From AB-137-C09 sp964458185 (GTDB lineage: Bacteria > Pseudomonadota > Zetaproteobacteria > Mariprofundales > Mariprofundaceae): DNA of 64,000 nucleotides. The stretch covers positions 9,276 through 73,275 of the forward strand of contig CAYWFG010000009.1 in assembly GCA_964458185.1 (NCBI GenBank), given 5' to 3'. Made by a program: the position numbers and the translations under genes. The notes below the pieces were generated by a model. That model was not told the DNA's origin, did not search any database, and saw only the letters and a list, made by a program, of their open reading frames with translations. Shown here piece after piece: positions 26,151-36,513 of the stretch. The first letter of the stretch is position 1; each line of letters opens with the position of its first letter.

Positions 26151-27601
26151 TACACGCAGATCACTGTGATTGAAGGATGATTCAGCGCATGGGCTTTATG
26201 AAAGCCTTGCACCAACAAAACAGTTTCACCCTCGACAGCCAAAGAAAACTGTTTCGTTAATGTTGCTGCCAAGGAACAAGGATCGGTCATTTGCTCGGCA
26301 TCAACCAACACGGGAATCACCCCCCATAGCAAATTTAACCGCCGACAAATCGTAGCTGATGTTGAAATAGCCAATATGGGTGCTTCAGGTCTGGCAGCAG
26401 CCATCGCTTTAGCAGTTACGCCCGTAGGCGAAAACACCACAATAGCACGCACCATTAAATCGCATGATAACCCTGCCATAGCACGGGCGACAGCATCGCC
26501 AAAACTAAGTGGCGGCACTGTTTTTTTGTGCATAGATAAACCACTAAAAGCAGATTGTTGCCACAAACAACTTTCGGCATAGCGCACAATACGATCCATG
26601 GTCGTTGCTGCTTCAATAGGAAATTGCCCTGCTGCTGTTTCAGCGGACAGCATCACCGCATCAGTACCATCGGTCACTGAATGAAATACGTCAGTGACTT
26701 CAGCACGGGTGGCACGGGCATGCTCAATCATGGATTCTAGCATTTGGGTAGCAACGATCACTGGCTTATCCATGCTTCTTGCCGTATCAATCAACATTTG
26801 TTGGGCAAGAGGCACTTGTTCGGCAGGAATTTCAACCCCTAAATCTCCCCGTGCAACCATAATTCCATCTGCCACACGGACAATATCACTGGCGTTTTCT
26901 ACTGCTTCAGGGCGTTCAATTTTGGCAATAATACCTACATTTCGCGCACCAAGGTGGTGACGCAGTTCAAGCACATCGTCTGCCGTGCGAACAAATGATA
27001 ACGCAAGAAAATCGACACCCAATGCCGTTGCAAAATCGGCATCCAATAAATCTTTTGCTGTTAAGGCTGGGGCTGATACCGTTGAATCGGGCAAGTTAAT
27101 GCCTTTATGATTGGTGAGTACACCGCCTGCTTCAACGCGGCATAACACATCTTGCCTGTTGCATTCAAGCACCCGAAGTTGCATCACACCATCAGCGAGC
27201 AAAATTCGTTGCCCCACCGATACATCTTGATGCAAAGCGGGGTATTGCGATGCAATCAAGCCTGCTCGCCCCTCTACCTTGCGCGTGGTAACGGTGACAG
27301 TTTTCCCTTTAGTGAGGGTGATGCCACCATCTTGAAACATACCACAACGGATTTTAGGGCCACATAAATCAGCCAAAATCGTAGTGTGGCACTGCTTGCA
27401 CACTGCCTCATCACGAATCATTTGATAATAAAGGCGGTGCGTTGCATGGTCACCATGCGACATATTTAGACGAAAGACATTCACCCCAACATGCAACAAC
27501 AATTGAATGGCCGCGATGCTATCAATAGCAGGCCCCATAGTGACGATGATTTTGGTTCTGCGTTTTTTTAGCAAGGCAGGGTTTGAATAGACATCAGTCA
27601 T
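26150..27601 (-). CDS. pyk: Pyruvate kinase
   Basis: Phosphoenolpyruvate plus ADP to pyruvate plus ATP, the last step of glycolysis. 483 residues from MTDVYSNP. Motifs: TKIIVTMGPA, FRLNMSHG, active-site lysine in IIAKIERPEAVEN, and MVARGDLGVEIP. I prefer 27601 to an ATG at 27622 because AAGGTGA lies 5 nt before it. The usual family length is about 470-480. Confidence 0.95.
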   Translation of the reverse strand: MTDVYSNPALLKKRRTKIIVTMGPAIDSIAAIQLLLHVGVNVFRLNMSHGDHATHRLYYQMIRDEAVCKQCHTTILADLCGPKIRCGMFQDGGITLTKGKTVTVTTRKVEGRAGLIASQYPALHQDVSVGQRILLADGVMQLRVLECNRQDVLCRVEAGGVLTNHKGINLPDSTVSAPALTAKDLLDADFATALGVDFLALSFVRTADDVLELRHHLGARNVGIIAKIERPEAVENASDIVRVADGIMVARGDLGVEIPAEQVPLAQQMLIDTARSMDKPVIVATQMLESMIEHARATRAEVTDVFHSVTDGTDAVMLSAETAAGQFPIEAATTMDRIVRYAESCLWQQSAFSGLSMHKKTVPPLSFGDAVARAMAGLSCDLMVRAIVVFSPTGVTAKAMAAARPEAPILAISTSATICRRLNLLWGVIPVLVDAEQMTDPCSLAATLTKQFSLAVEGETVLLVQGFHKAHALNHPSITVICV

Positions 27602-27630
27602 GGTTTCACCTTCAAAAATCATCCAATATA

Positions 27631-28386
27631 TTAAGGCGAAATCATTGATTCAATCTCTGCCAGCCAAGGCATATATTCAATCAACCATGCCGATAAGGTC
27701 GCAAAGCTACCCAAAAATATCAGCACACCGACAATAATCAATAGCACACCAGAGATCCGTTCAACCCAATGCAAATGGGCTTTAAAACGGTTAGACCATT
27801 GCAAAAATTCATTCGTCGCCAAGGCTGCCAACAAAAAGGGAATCGCCAAACCAGCAGAATAAGCAAGCAAGAGAAAAATACCTTGGCTAACATTCTGTTG
27901 CGCACCTGCCATGGTTAAAATAGCACCCAAAATCGGGCCTACACAGGGCGTCCAACCAAAAGCAAATGCCGAGCCGAGCATCAATGCACCCACCCCCGTT
28001 TTGGCATTGATTTTACCCGTATCTACATGGGCATCCATCATTAAAAAAGGAATACGAATAAATCCTGTGTAATGAATACCAAAAATCACAATAATAATAC
28101 CAGCGACTTTGCCAAGCACTGCCATATTACTAAGCATCCATTGCCCTAACCACGTTGCTGATGCACCGAGTAAAACAAACACTAAGCTGAAACCAAGAAT
28201 AAACCACAGTGATTGAATCACCGCTGTGCGGCGTACATCATCGTGCTTTCCTGCTTGTTTTAAGCTATCGACAGAAACGCCACTGATATACGAAAGGTAC
28301 GCAGGAACCAATGGCAATACACAGGGCGATAAAAACGACAATAATCCAGCGAGAAACGCGCCAAATAAACTAACTTCATGAATCAT
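27631..28386 (-). CDS. ccdA: CcdA-type thiol-disulfide membrane transporter
   Basis: 251 residues with six membrane helices of the CcdA/DsbD-beta family, which passes reducing equivalents from cytoplasmic thioredoxin to the periplasm, mainly for cytochrome c maturation. The two catalytic cysteines are seen in FLSPCVLPLVPAYLSY (helix 1) and GWTPCVGPILGAIL (helix 4). It lacks the periplasmic domains of full DsbD. It precedes pyk by about 30 nt. A broken clpB remnant lies upstream. Confidence 0.93.
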   Translation of the reverse strand: MIHEVSLFGAFLAGLLSFLSPCVLPLVPAYLSYISGVSVDSLKQAGKHDDVRRTAVIQSLWFILGFSLVFVLLGASATWLGQWMLSNMAVLGKVAGIIIVIFGIHYTGFIRIPFLMMDAHVDTGKINAKTGVGALMLGSAFAFGWTPCVGPILGAILTMAGAQQNVSQGIFLLLAYSAGLAIPFLLAALATNEFLQWSNRFKAHLHWVERISGVLLIIVGVLIFLGSFATLSAWLIEYMPWLAEIESMISP

Positions 28387-28463
28387 AATAGGTGTTTAAT
28401 ATCCTTTTGTTGGCTCAGTCGTGTACGGCTAAGAATACTTGCATTTTATTGCGAGTTGCCTTA

Positions 28464-29014
28464 TTACGACTTATCCATCGCAGTAAAATGCAAAGCATCA
28501 TCAACCACAGAGATATGCAAGGTCTGCCCCATCAACAACTCCGATGCAATAAGCATACGGACAACAGGGGTTTCCACCATTTTCTGAATCACACGTTTGA
28601 GTGGACGCGCACCATAAACGGAATCATAGCCCTTGTCAGCTAATCATGCATGCGCGTTTGCATCGACCGTTACATCAATATGCTGCTCGGCTAAGCGAGC
28701 CATGAAACTTTGCATAAACAACATCACCACTTGCACAGTATTTGCATGGCTTAAAGGGGTGAACAATACGGTATCATCAACACGGTTAAGAAACTCTGGG
28801 CGAAAGTGTTGCTGCAACAAACCCATCACTTGTGCCTCTGCTGCTGCATCAGGGATTTTTTTGCCTCATCAAGCAACAACACACAGTAAGGTTTGCGTCG
28901 CACGGCTTCGGTTAATTATTCGCTTTTTTAAAACCAACATAACTCGGAGGTGCGCCCAGCAAGCGCAAAACCGTGTGTTTTTCCATGTACTCGCTCCTAT
29001 CAATGCGCACTATA
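28464..29014 (-). pseudogene. clpB: clpB remnant (C-terminal half of AAA-2 domain, several lesions)
   Basis: Minus-strand translation in pieces matches ClpB: VRIDRSEYMEKHTVLRLLGA then PPSYVGF (28930-29014), a frameshifted stretch meaning roughly LTEAVRRKPYCVLLLDEA, then PDAAAEAQVMGLLQQHFRPE and FLNRVDD (to 28829), an in-frame TGA at 28644-28646, and LADKGYDSVYGARPLKRVIQ down to a TAA at 28464. Between the Walker B DEA and the PDAAAEA segment about 50 residues of the family are missing. N-terminal and first ATPase domains are absent. At least one frameshift, one deletion and one nonsense codon make it non-functional. It fills the 721-bp gap between ccdA and lptD. Confidence 0.85.
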
Positions 29015-29107
29015 TTTTGCTAACCCTCTTGAATATTACAAGAGCCAAACTTTTTTTAAAATCACCTCATTTATTTACTATTGCACAGTACATCTTAGAT
29101 TGCGCTA

Positions 29108-31183
29108 ATGCAAACATCATGGGCTTGTACCATCTTATTAATATTTTTATTGTACAGCTCTCTGGCACAAGCGCGTGTTGATTTGCTTGCTGATGAAGTG
29201 GTGCGCGATAGCTACGGCGAAATCACCGCTGATGGTCATATTGACGCAACTCGTGATGATGAACGATTGCATGCTGATCACCTACGTTATCACCCCTTAA
29301 AAAAAGAAATTTACGCCCACGGTCATGTTAAACTTACCTCTCCTACTGCAACCATTCAAGCCAAATCTGCCCGTTTGCATACTATCAATAAGTCAGGCAC
29401 GCTTACTGAAGCCATCGTAACACTGCCTGATGGGCAACACATTCAAGCCAAACGTCTACAGCGCGTCGATGAAATGCATTTTAGCGGTGAAGATGTAACT
29501 TTTACAGAATGCTCGATTGAAAGCCCTGCATGGTTATTGCGTGCCAGCCGCATTGACGTTGACCAAGAGTCTGGTGAAATGTCTATTGAACATGCACGTT
29601 TTGAAATCGCGGGGATTCCTGTTTTTTATAGCCCTTATTGGCAATACCCACTGCGTCGAAGGTCAGGCTTATTGATGCCGATGATCAGCACCAGTCAGCA
29701 ACGAGGCACAGAGTTTTCGATGCCTTATTATATTGCCCCCGCAGAAAACTGGGATGCAACCTTCACCCCCCGCTGGATGACAGCCCGTGGTTTAATGAAC
29801 GAACTAGAAGTCCGCCATGTATCAACGTTAGGCTATGAACAATGGCAAGCTGCGTTGCTACAAGATAAAGTAACCGCAACAAGACGTTACCAAATCAAAG
29901 GTCGCATGATGGAGCACCTTCCTTTTGGCTTTACCCTGCAAGCAGACATTAATCAAACCAGTGACAATCAGTATTTATCGGATTTTTCTGCTGATGGCAG
30001 CATGGTGAGTGCGCGTTTTATTCAAAGCAAGGCAAGTGTAGGCTGGCAAGGATCGTTAGGCAATGTCACCTTGCTCGGTTTGAAACAACAAGATTTATCC
30101 CAACCCAACAACAACCAAACATTGCAATGGCTGCCCCGCCTTGATGCAAACTTTACTATCCCTTTGATGCAAAACGCACAATTACACCTTGAACAACAGA
30201 TCACCCGCTTTGCCAGACCCTTGTTACTCAGTGGTTGGCGCATGCATGCCAACCCTTGGGTGGAAATACCTTTTACCCCGCTAGGCGGTGCGGTAGACAT
30301 TACTTTGCGCGCAGGCATGCACCAATGGAACTATTGGCAATTACGCAACAGCCCACAACGTGCCGATCGCGCTCGCGCTTATGAAACCAGCTTGCAAGGT
30401 GCTTTGCACTTAGAACGCATCAGCACCAATCGCCATTGGCGGCATGAAATCACACCAACGCTGCGTTTTGATTATGCCGTCGCACCTGATCAATCCGCAC
30501 TCCCGCGTTTTGACACCGCGTTTTCAAGGCTTACAATCAACAACCTCATGCAAGGCAACCGCTTTACAGGGCTAGACCGTGTGGAACGGATGAAACGCCT
30601 AAGCTTGATGCTACGCAACAATGTGCAATTTAAAGATGAGAAAAACAAACGAAAATGGTCAGTATTGACACTGGGTTTTGGTACAGCATGGGATTTTCTT
30701 CGCAGCAGCGTAGACCCGACCCTAAGCCCTACACCGAGACGTAATTATGCCAATTTATTGGGCGAGTTTTCATTATCGCCGAATCCAAACTTCCATGTTT
30801 CTGCTGATGGTCAATACAACCCTATTGCCCGTTATTGGGCAACGGTCAATGCTGCCCTGCAATTAACCCACGAAGACGGTCATCGTTTATCGGTCACTTG
30901 GCAACATACCGATAGCCGTTATGTGCCAACAGCAACCAATTTAATTGGCTTGAATGTATCAGCACATCTGTACCGCCGTTGGCAACTATCTTCTGTGTGG
31001 CAATATGATTCGATACTAAAGTTAACCCAACAAGCCACGGTAAGTCTTGCCTACAAGCATCCTTGCTGGAATATTAGCATAGAAGGGTTTCGGGTCAATC
31101 GTGCAGGCAGCGCAGGCAATAGCAACGCGGGGTTTCGATTTATGCTGGGCTTGAAAGGCTTGGGCAGCGTGGGCGGTGAATAG
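29108..31183 (+). CDS. lptD: LPS-assembly outer-membrane protein LptD
   Basis: Outer-membrane translocon that inserts lipopolysaccharide in the outer leaflet with LptE. 691 residues: signal peptide (ending SSLAQA), N-terminal OstA/LptA-like jellyroll (about 25-150), then the 26-strand barrel beginning after PVFYSPYWQYPLRRRSGLLM. Only two cysteines are in the mature protein: one in FTECSIESP and one in YKHPCWNIS, which correspond to the long-range disulfide of E. coli LptD; the second pair is missing. Shorter than E. coli LptD (784). No SurA gene follows. Confidence 0.93.
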   Translation: MQTSWACTILLIFLLYSSLAQARVDLLADEVVRDSYGEITADGHIDATRDDERLHADHLRYHPLKKEIYAHGHVKLTSPTATIQAKSARLHTINKSGTLTEAIVTLPDGQHIQAKRLQRVDEMHFSGEDVTFTECSIESPAWLLRASRIDVDQESGEMSIEHARFEIAGIPVFYSPYWQYPLRRRSGLLMPMISTSQQRGTEFSMPYYIAPAENWDATFTPRWMTARGLMNELEVRHVSTLGYEQWQAALLQDKVTATRRYQIKGRMMEHLPFGFTLQADINQTSDNQYLSDFSADGSMVSARFIQSKASVGWQGSLGNVTLLGLKQQDLSQPNNNQTLQWLPRLDANFTIPLMQNAQLHLEQQITRFARPLLLSGWRMHANPWVEIPFTPLGGAVDITLRAGMHQWNYWQLRNSPQRADRARAYETSLQGALHLERISTNRHWRHEITPTLRFDYAVAPDQSALPRFDTAFSRLTINNLMQGNRFTGLDRVERMKRLSLMLRNNVQFKDEKNKRKWSVLTLGFGTAWDFLRSSVDPTLSPTPRRNYANLLGEFSLSPNPNFHVSADGQYNPIARYWATVNAALQLTHEDGHRLSVTWQHTDSRYVPTATNLIGLNVSAHLYRRWQLSSVWQYDSILKLTQQATVSLAYKHPCWNISIEGFRVNRAGSAGNSNAGFRFMLGLKGLGSVGGE

Positions 31184-31319
31184 TGGGCTTGAGTGATGGA
31201 AAATTCCAAATCAATCCGCTAACCCTCCACCACCATCCAGCCTGCTTCTTTTAGAGCAGTGCAAAAGTATGCCCGCGCTGCCCATTACTACGAAATGCTG
31301 AATTCAGGTAGGTTTATTA

Positions 31320-31721
31320 TTGTCTCTAGAATTTAGAAGAAAACTATTAAATAATACCCCCTACAGTCCAAACACACATCTTTTGTTGGACTTCTTTGGT
31401 GCAACATCACTCAACAATGAAGTGGTGATTGAACAAGCCATGCGGCTTGCTGCAACAGTATGCCATGCCACTGTGATTGATGTTCGTTTGCACAGCTTTG
31501 GCGAAAACATGGGGGTGACGGGTGTCGCATTACTGGCTGAATCGCATATCAGCATCCATACATGGCCAGAGATTGATTATGCTGCGCTTGATGTGTTTAT
31601 GTGCGGGCGTTGCAACCCTCGCTTGGCGATTGAACCGTTGCAGACAGTGTTTAAGCCAGAACGGGTTGAAATTCGTGAGATTACGCGGGGAAGGATGGAA
31701 CTATCAAGTAAGTATGGCTAA
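31320..31721 (+). CDS. speD: S-adenosylmethionine decarboxylase proenzyme (short type)
   Basis: Makes decarboxylated AdoMet for spermidine synthesis. 133 residues, the short bacterial/archaeal form rather than the 264-residue E. coli form. The self-cleavage site is in AESHISIHTWPE, where the Ser after His becomes the pyruvoyl group; the catalytic Cys is in FMCGRCNPR. The only usable start is TTG at 31320, with AGGTAGG upstream. No spermidine synthase gene is adjacent. The 136 bp between lptD and speD show nothing I can name. Confidence 0.9.
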   Translation: MSLEFRRKLLNNTPYSPNTHLLLDFFGATSLNNEVVIEQAMRLAATVCHATVIDVRLHSFGENMGVTGVALLAESHISIHTWPEIDYAALDVFMCGRCNPRLAIEPLQTVFKPERVEIREITRGRMELSSKYG

Positions 31722-31820
31722 ATAATAATGCTATAAGATCACAAGAAACAACGCAGTTAGCGTAAAAAATAGGCCGAACTAAGCGGTAGACGAAATGTCA
31801 ACAGAGTCTAGCATGCGCCC

Positions 31821-34800
31821 ATGATTGCAAACTCTGCCCCCCAACTGCTCTACTTGTTTGGCGATGCTGCCTTATCTTCTTTTCGTTTAAATAAATTACA
31901 AACACAACTACAAGCGATTGATTGTGAACCCACCACATTAACGGCAACGCTGTTGTATGTGGCAGAAGTTAGCACGATTGATAACGATGACACGTTACGC
32001 TTACAACAGATTTTAGCGGCGCATCCAAGCTATTGTGCTATTCATGACATCGCAAAAAACGATGCGCAACGCTTGGTTTTTCCTCGCTTGGGTACGATTA
32101 GCCCGTGGTCAAGCAAGGCGACTGATATTATCGGGCAATGCGGCGTAAAGCATGTCTTGCGCATTGAACGTGGTATTTTGTGGGTGCTTGAAGGTTTAAC
32201 AACACAACAATTAACACAAGCATCAGCATTATTGTTTGATCGGATGACGGAGTCTTTGCTGTGCGATTGGGCAAGTATTGCAACACTGTTTCAACATGCT
32301 TCGCCTTCTCCATTGGTCTATATTGCTGTGAGAAAAGATGGTCGTGAAGCGTTGAGTGCTGCCAACCGTGGTATGGGGCTGGCTCTTTCGGCAGACGAGC
32401 AAGATTATTTGTTTACTCATTACTCAACCATCCAACGTGACCCTACCGATGCTGAATTGATGATGTTCGCGCAGGCTAACTCTGAACATTGTCGCCATAA
32501 AATTTTTAATGCTGATTGGATTATTGATGGTGAATCACAAAAGCATTCATTATTTGACATGATTCGCCATACCCATAAAATGCAACCAAAGGGAACACTG
32601 GTCGCCTACAGTGATAATTCTTCAGTGATTGAAGGCAACAAGGCGGATCGTTTTCACCCATCTGCCGAGGATGCTTGTTACCGTATTCATAGCGAAGATA
32701 GTCATATCCTGATGAAAGTTGAAACACATAACCACCCTACTGCCATCTCACCGTTTGCAGGGGCTGCAACAGGTGCAGGCGGTGAGATTCGTGATGAAGG
32801 TGCAACGGGTATTGGCAGCAAGCCCAAGGCTGGCTTGTGTGGCTTTACTGTTTCTAACTTGCATATTCCTGATTTTGAACAGCCATGGGAACAGCCAACA
32901 GGCAAACCTGAACGCATGGACACAGCCTTAAACATCATGCTTGAAGGGCCGATTGGTGCGGCTGCATTTAATAACGAATTTGGTCGCCCTAATCTTTGTG
33001 GTTACTTTCGCAGCTATGCGCAGCGCGATGGGCGCGAGTTTCGCGGTTATCACAAACCCATCATGATTGCTGGTGGTCTTGGCAATATCAATGCGCGTGA
33101 TGTTCATAAAAAAGAGGTTCCTTCGGGCAGTCTCATCATTCAACTGGGTGGTCCTGCCATGTTGATTGGTTTAGGTGGTGGCGCAGCTTCTAGTATGGAT
33201 GCGGGCAGCAACCACGAATCATTGGACTTTGATTCGGTGCAGCGTGGCAATCCAGAAATGGAGCGGCGTTGCCAAGAAGTATTGGATCGTTGTTGGCAAA
33301 TGGGCGCGCAAAATCCTATTTTATTTATTCATGATATTGGCGCAGGCGGTTTATCGAATGCGGTGCCAGAGTTGGTGCATGATGCAGGTCGTGGTGCATG
33401 GCTTGATCTGCGTGCCGTGCATAACATGGAACTGGGCATGAGTCCGATGCAAATTTGGTGTAACGAAGCGCAAGAACGCTATGTGTTGGCGATTGCTGCC
33501 GAACATCAGCAATTATTCACGGCATTATGCGCCCGTGAACGCTGCCCTTTTGCGCTATTGGGTACGGCAACAGATGATCAAAACCTTACCGTCAACGATA
33601 CATTATTTACTGAAAAAACCGTAGATATCCCTCTCGCTGTATTGCTAGGAAAAACGCCACAAATGGTGCGTGATGTACAACGTCGCTCTGCTGCGCCGAT
33701 AGCCTTACCTGATGCGATAACTTTACCTGAAGCCATTATGCGCGTATTACATTTGCCTGCTGTCGCCAGTAAATCGTTTCTTATTACCATCGGAGATCGC
33801 TCTGTCACTGGGCTTGTTGCCAGAGACCAAATGGTCGGGCCTTGGCAAGTACCCGTTGCCGATGTTGCTGTGACCTGTGCTGATTTTGAACATTACCACG
33901 GTGAAGCAATGTGTATGGGAGAGCGCACCCCCATTGCCGTACTCGATGCTCCCGCATCAGGACGCATGGCAGTCGCCGAAGCATTAACCAACCTTGCCGC
34001 AGCCTCGGTGTTGCGACGAGAAGATATTAAGCTATCCGCTAACTGGATGGCAGCATGTGGCCATGCAGGCGAAGACGCTGCATTGTATGATACGGTACAG
34101 GCTGTTGGTTTAGCATTTTGCCCTGCACTGGGGTTATCAATCCCCGTCGGTAAAGATTCACTCTCGATGAAAACGGTATGGCAGCAAGATGGTGAAGCGC
34201 AAGCAATGGTTTCACCCGTATCGTTGATTGTTTCTGCCTTTGCCCCCGTTGATGATGTACGCCGAACATTAACGCCACAACTGCATGATGAAGATAGCAG
34301 TATATGGCTGATAGATTTAGGCGCAGGCAAAAAACGACTCGGCGGCTCTGCCTTAGCACAGGTATTTTCGGCAACGGGCGATACGCCGCCAGATATTGAT
34401 TCCCCCGCATTGTTAGCCGCGTCCTTTGATGCCATTCAGGCACTCAACCGTGCAGGATTGTTGTTGGCATACCATGATCGTTCAGATGGCGGACTCTGGA
34501 CTTCGTTGTGTGAAATGGCTTTCGCTGGCAATCAAGGTATTACCATTGAACTGGCAACGGATGATGCTGTGATTCCCACCTTGTTTAATGAAGAAGCAGG
34601 TATGCTGGTACAAGTATCCGCTAGCCATGAATCAGACTTTTTGCAACAACTGGAAGCCTTTGAACTGCGCGATATCACCTGCCGCATTGCATCTCTTCAT
34701 GCTGATAAAACAATTTGCATTGAGCAAAACACCACCACGGTATACCAAGCTCCCTTGCCGACTTTGCAGCAATGGTGGGCAGAAACCAGTTGCCGTATGG

Positions 34801-35708
34801 CAGCATTGCGTGATAACCCTGATTGCGCTCGTGAGGCTTTTGAATCGCTGGCTGATGGAAGGCAGGGAGGATTATTCCTTGATGCCCGTTTTACTACTGG
34901 AAGAATGCCAGCACCTGTTGCCTTGCAGCAACGTCCACGTATTGCCGTATTGCGTGAACAAGGGGTTAATGGTCAAACCGAAATGGCAGCGGCTTTTGAC
35001 CGTGCAGGGTTTGCTTGTACCGATGTACACATGAGTGATATTATTGCTGGGCGTATATCGCTGGATGATTTTCAAGGTGTGGTTGCCTGTGGTGGTTTTT
35101 CGTATGGCGATGTGCTGGGCGCGGGTCGTGGTTGGGCCAATAGTATTTTACACCATGATCGTACGCTTGATGATTTTTCGCGTTTTTTTGCCCGTGCTGA
35201 TACCTTTGGCTTGGGCGTATGCAATGGTTGCCAGATGATGGCACAGCTCACATCTATCATTACAGGGGCAACGCATTGGCCCGTATTTGAACGCAATCGT
35301 TCTGAACAATTTGAATCTCGTTTGCTGATGGTTGAAGTTGCTGATTCGCCATCATTGTTTACGCAAGGCATGGTTAATTCACGTTTGCCGTTGGTGGTTG
35401 CCCATGGTGAGGGGCGCGTTCGTTTTAAGCAAACAAGCGATGCCAGTCATGCACATACGCTGTTGCGTTACATCAATCATGCAGGTCAGCCTGCAACAAC
35501 CTACCCCGAAAACCCTAATGGTTCTGCTGATGGTGCGGCAGGATTCACCACTGATGATGGTCGATTCACTATCATGATGCCTCACCCTGAACGCTTGTTT
35601 CGCTCGGTGCAGTATTCATGGCTGGCCCCATCTTGGCACGATCAAGGCTGGCAAGAAGATGGCCCATGGATGCAAATGTTTCGTAATGCACGGCAATGGG
35701 TAGCCTAG
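31821..35708 (+). CDS. purL: Phosphoribosylformylglycinamidine synthase, large single-chain type
   Basis: Fourth step of purine synthesis: FGAR to FGAM with glutamine as nitrogen donor. 1295 residues, the usual size of the proteobacterial single-chain enzyme. N-terminal domain, then two AIRS-like ATP domains (KVETHNHPTAISPFAGAATG is the ATP/substrate motif) and a C-terminal class I glutaminase with nucleophile Cys in GLGVCNGCQMM and the His-Glu pair in MPHPERLFRS. A 13-bp interrupted palindrome (ACGC-AGTTA-GCGT) lies 58 bp upstream at 31751-31763; whether it is an operator is unknown. Confidence 0.97.
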   Translation: MIANSAPQLLYLFGDAALSSFRLNKLQTQLQAIDCEPTTLTATLLYVAEVSTIDNDDTLRLQQILAAHPSYCAIHDIAKNDAQRLVFPRLGTISPWSSKATDIIGQCGVKHVLRIERGILWVLEGLTTQQLTQASALLFDRMTESLLCDWASIATLFQHASPSPLVYIAVRKDGREALSAANRGMGLALSADEQDYLFTHYSTIQRDPTDAELMMFAQANSEHCRHKIFNADWIIDGESQKHSLFDMIRHTHKMQPKGTLVAYSDNSSVIEGNKADRFHPSAEDACYRIHSEDSHILMKVETHNHPTAISPFAGAATGAGGEIRDEGATGIGSKPKAGLCGFTVSNLHIPDFEQPWEQPTGKPERMDTALNIMLEGPIGAAAFNNEFGRPNLCGYFRSYAQRDGREFRGYHKPIMIAGGLGNINARDVHKKEVPSGSLIIQLGGPAMLIGLGGGAASSMDAGSNHESLDFDSVQRGNPEMERRCQEVLDRCWQMGAQNPILFIHDIGAGGLSNAVPELVHDAGRGAWLDLRAVHNMELGMSPMQIWCNEAQERYVLAIAAEHQQLFTALCARERCPFALLGTATDDQNLTVNDTLFTEKTVDIPLAVLLGKTPQMVRDVQRRSAAPIALPDAITLPEAIMRVLHLPAVASKSFLITIGDRSVTGLVARDQMVGPWQVPVADVAVTCADFEHYHGEAMCMGERTPIAVLDAPASGRMAVAEALTNLAAASVLRREDIKLSANWMAACGHAGEDAALYDTVQAVGLAFCPALGLSIPVGKDSLSMKTVWQQDGEAQAMVSPVSLIVSAFAPVDDVRRTLTPQLHDEDSSIWLIDLGAGKKRLGGSALAQVFSATGDTPPDIDSPALLAASFDAIQALNRAGLLLAYHDRSDGGLWTSLCEMAFAGNQGITIELATDDAVIPTLFNEEAGMLVQVSASHESDFLQQLEAFELRDITCRIASLHADKTICIEQNTTTVYQAPLPTLQQWWAETSCRMAALRDNPDCAREAFESLADGRQGGLFLDARFTTGRMPAPVALQQRPRIAVLREQGVNGQTEMAAAFDRAGFACTDVHMSDIIAGRISLDDFQGVVACGGFSYGDVLGAGRGWANSILHHDRTLDDFSRFFARADTFGLGVCNGCQMMAQLTSIITGATHWPVFERNRSEQFESRLLMVEVADSPSLFTQGMVNSRLPLVVAHGEGRVRFKQTSDASHAHTLLRYINHAGQPATTYPENPNGSADGAAGFTTDDGRFTIMMPHPERLFRSVQYSWLAPSWHDQGWQEDGPWMQMFRNARQWVA

Positions 35709-35748
35709 GTGGCATTTATTTTTTTCTGGACTTACAAAGAAACACCCC

Positions 35749-36513
35749 ATGATTAAACTCAAAACTAGCAAAGAGATTGATGCCATGCGCCCTGCTTGCA
35801 GGCTTGCTGCTGATACATTGTTAATGATTGAACCCCATATTCGCCCTGGTATTACCACCAATAAAATTAATCAATTGGTGCATGATTATACACTGGCACA
35901 TGGTGGCATCCCTGCACCGTTGAACTATCACGGTTTTCCTAAATCTGTATGCACATCAGTCAACCATGTTGTTTGCCATGGCATTCCATCCGATAAAAAA
36001 ATTATGAACGGTGATATTATCAATGTAGATGTGACTACGATTGTTAATGGCTGGCATGGCGATACCAGTCGCACCTTTTTTGTGGGTGAGGTGAAGCCTT
36101 TTGTTAAAAAATTGGTGCGTATCTCAGAAGAATCTTTGCAACTTGCCATTGCAAAGGTCAAGCCAGGGGTTACATTGGGCGATATTGGTCATACAATTCA
36201 ACGTTTTGCTGAAAGCCATCGTTATTCGGTGGTACGTGAATACTGTGGTCATGGCATTGGTCGTGAGTTCCACGAAGACCCTCAAGTGCTGCACTACGGT
36301 AAGGCAGGAGAAGGAAAAGCATTGCAAGAAGGCATGGTTTTCACCATCGAACCGATGATCAATATAGGTCGCCCTGCGGTAAAAAAACTGCGTGACAAAT
36401 GGACAGTAGTGACCCGCGACAAATCATTGTCGGCACAGTTTGAGCATACCCTCGCCGTGACCGCGACAGGTTCAGAAGTCTTGACAATACCATCGGAGCA
36501 AGGAGCCATATAA
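35749..36513 (+). CDS. map: Methionine aminopeptidase, type I
   Basis: Removes the initiator methionine from nascent proteins. 254 residues, type Ia length. The metal ligands are visible: Asp in NVDVTTIVNGWHGDTSR (two Asp), His in YCGHGIGREFHEDP, and Glu in FTIEPMINIG and FEHTLAVT. The stop overlaps the next start (TAATG). It follows purL by 40 nt. Confidence 0.96.
   Translation: MIKLKTSKEIDAMRPACRLAADTLLMIEPHIRPGITTNKINQLVHDYTLAHGGIPAPLNYHGFPKSVCTSVNHVVCHGIPSDKKIMNGDIINVDVTTIVNGWHGDTSRTFFVGEVKPFVKKLVRISEESLQLAIAKVKPGVTLGDIGHTIQRFAESHRYSVVREYCGHGIGREFHEDPQVLHYGKAGEGKALQEGMVFTIEPMINIGRPAVKKLRDKWTVVTRDKSLSAQFEHTLAVTATGSEVLTIPSEQGAI

Noticed and set aside
28644..28646. In-frame TGA in clpB as a possible selenocysteine codon
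   Set aside because: The same remnant has a frameshift and a large deletion, and ClpB has no catalytic residue at this place; simple decay explains it.
28633..29181. A 182-codon plus-strand open frame rich in Cys, Ala and Thr
   Set aside because: It lies antisense to the clpB remnant and runs into lptD; composition is that of a reverse-strand shadow, with no ribosome site.
31184..31319. Possible small gene or riboswitch between lptD and speD
   Set aside because: Short frames only, no ribosome site, and no recognisable aptamer structure.
33893..34435. A 180-codon minus-strand frame inside purL
   Set aside because: Antisense shadow of a well-conserved enzyme domain; no supporting signals.
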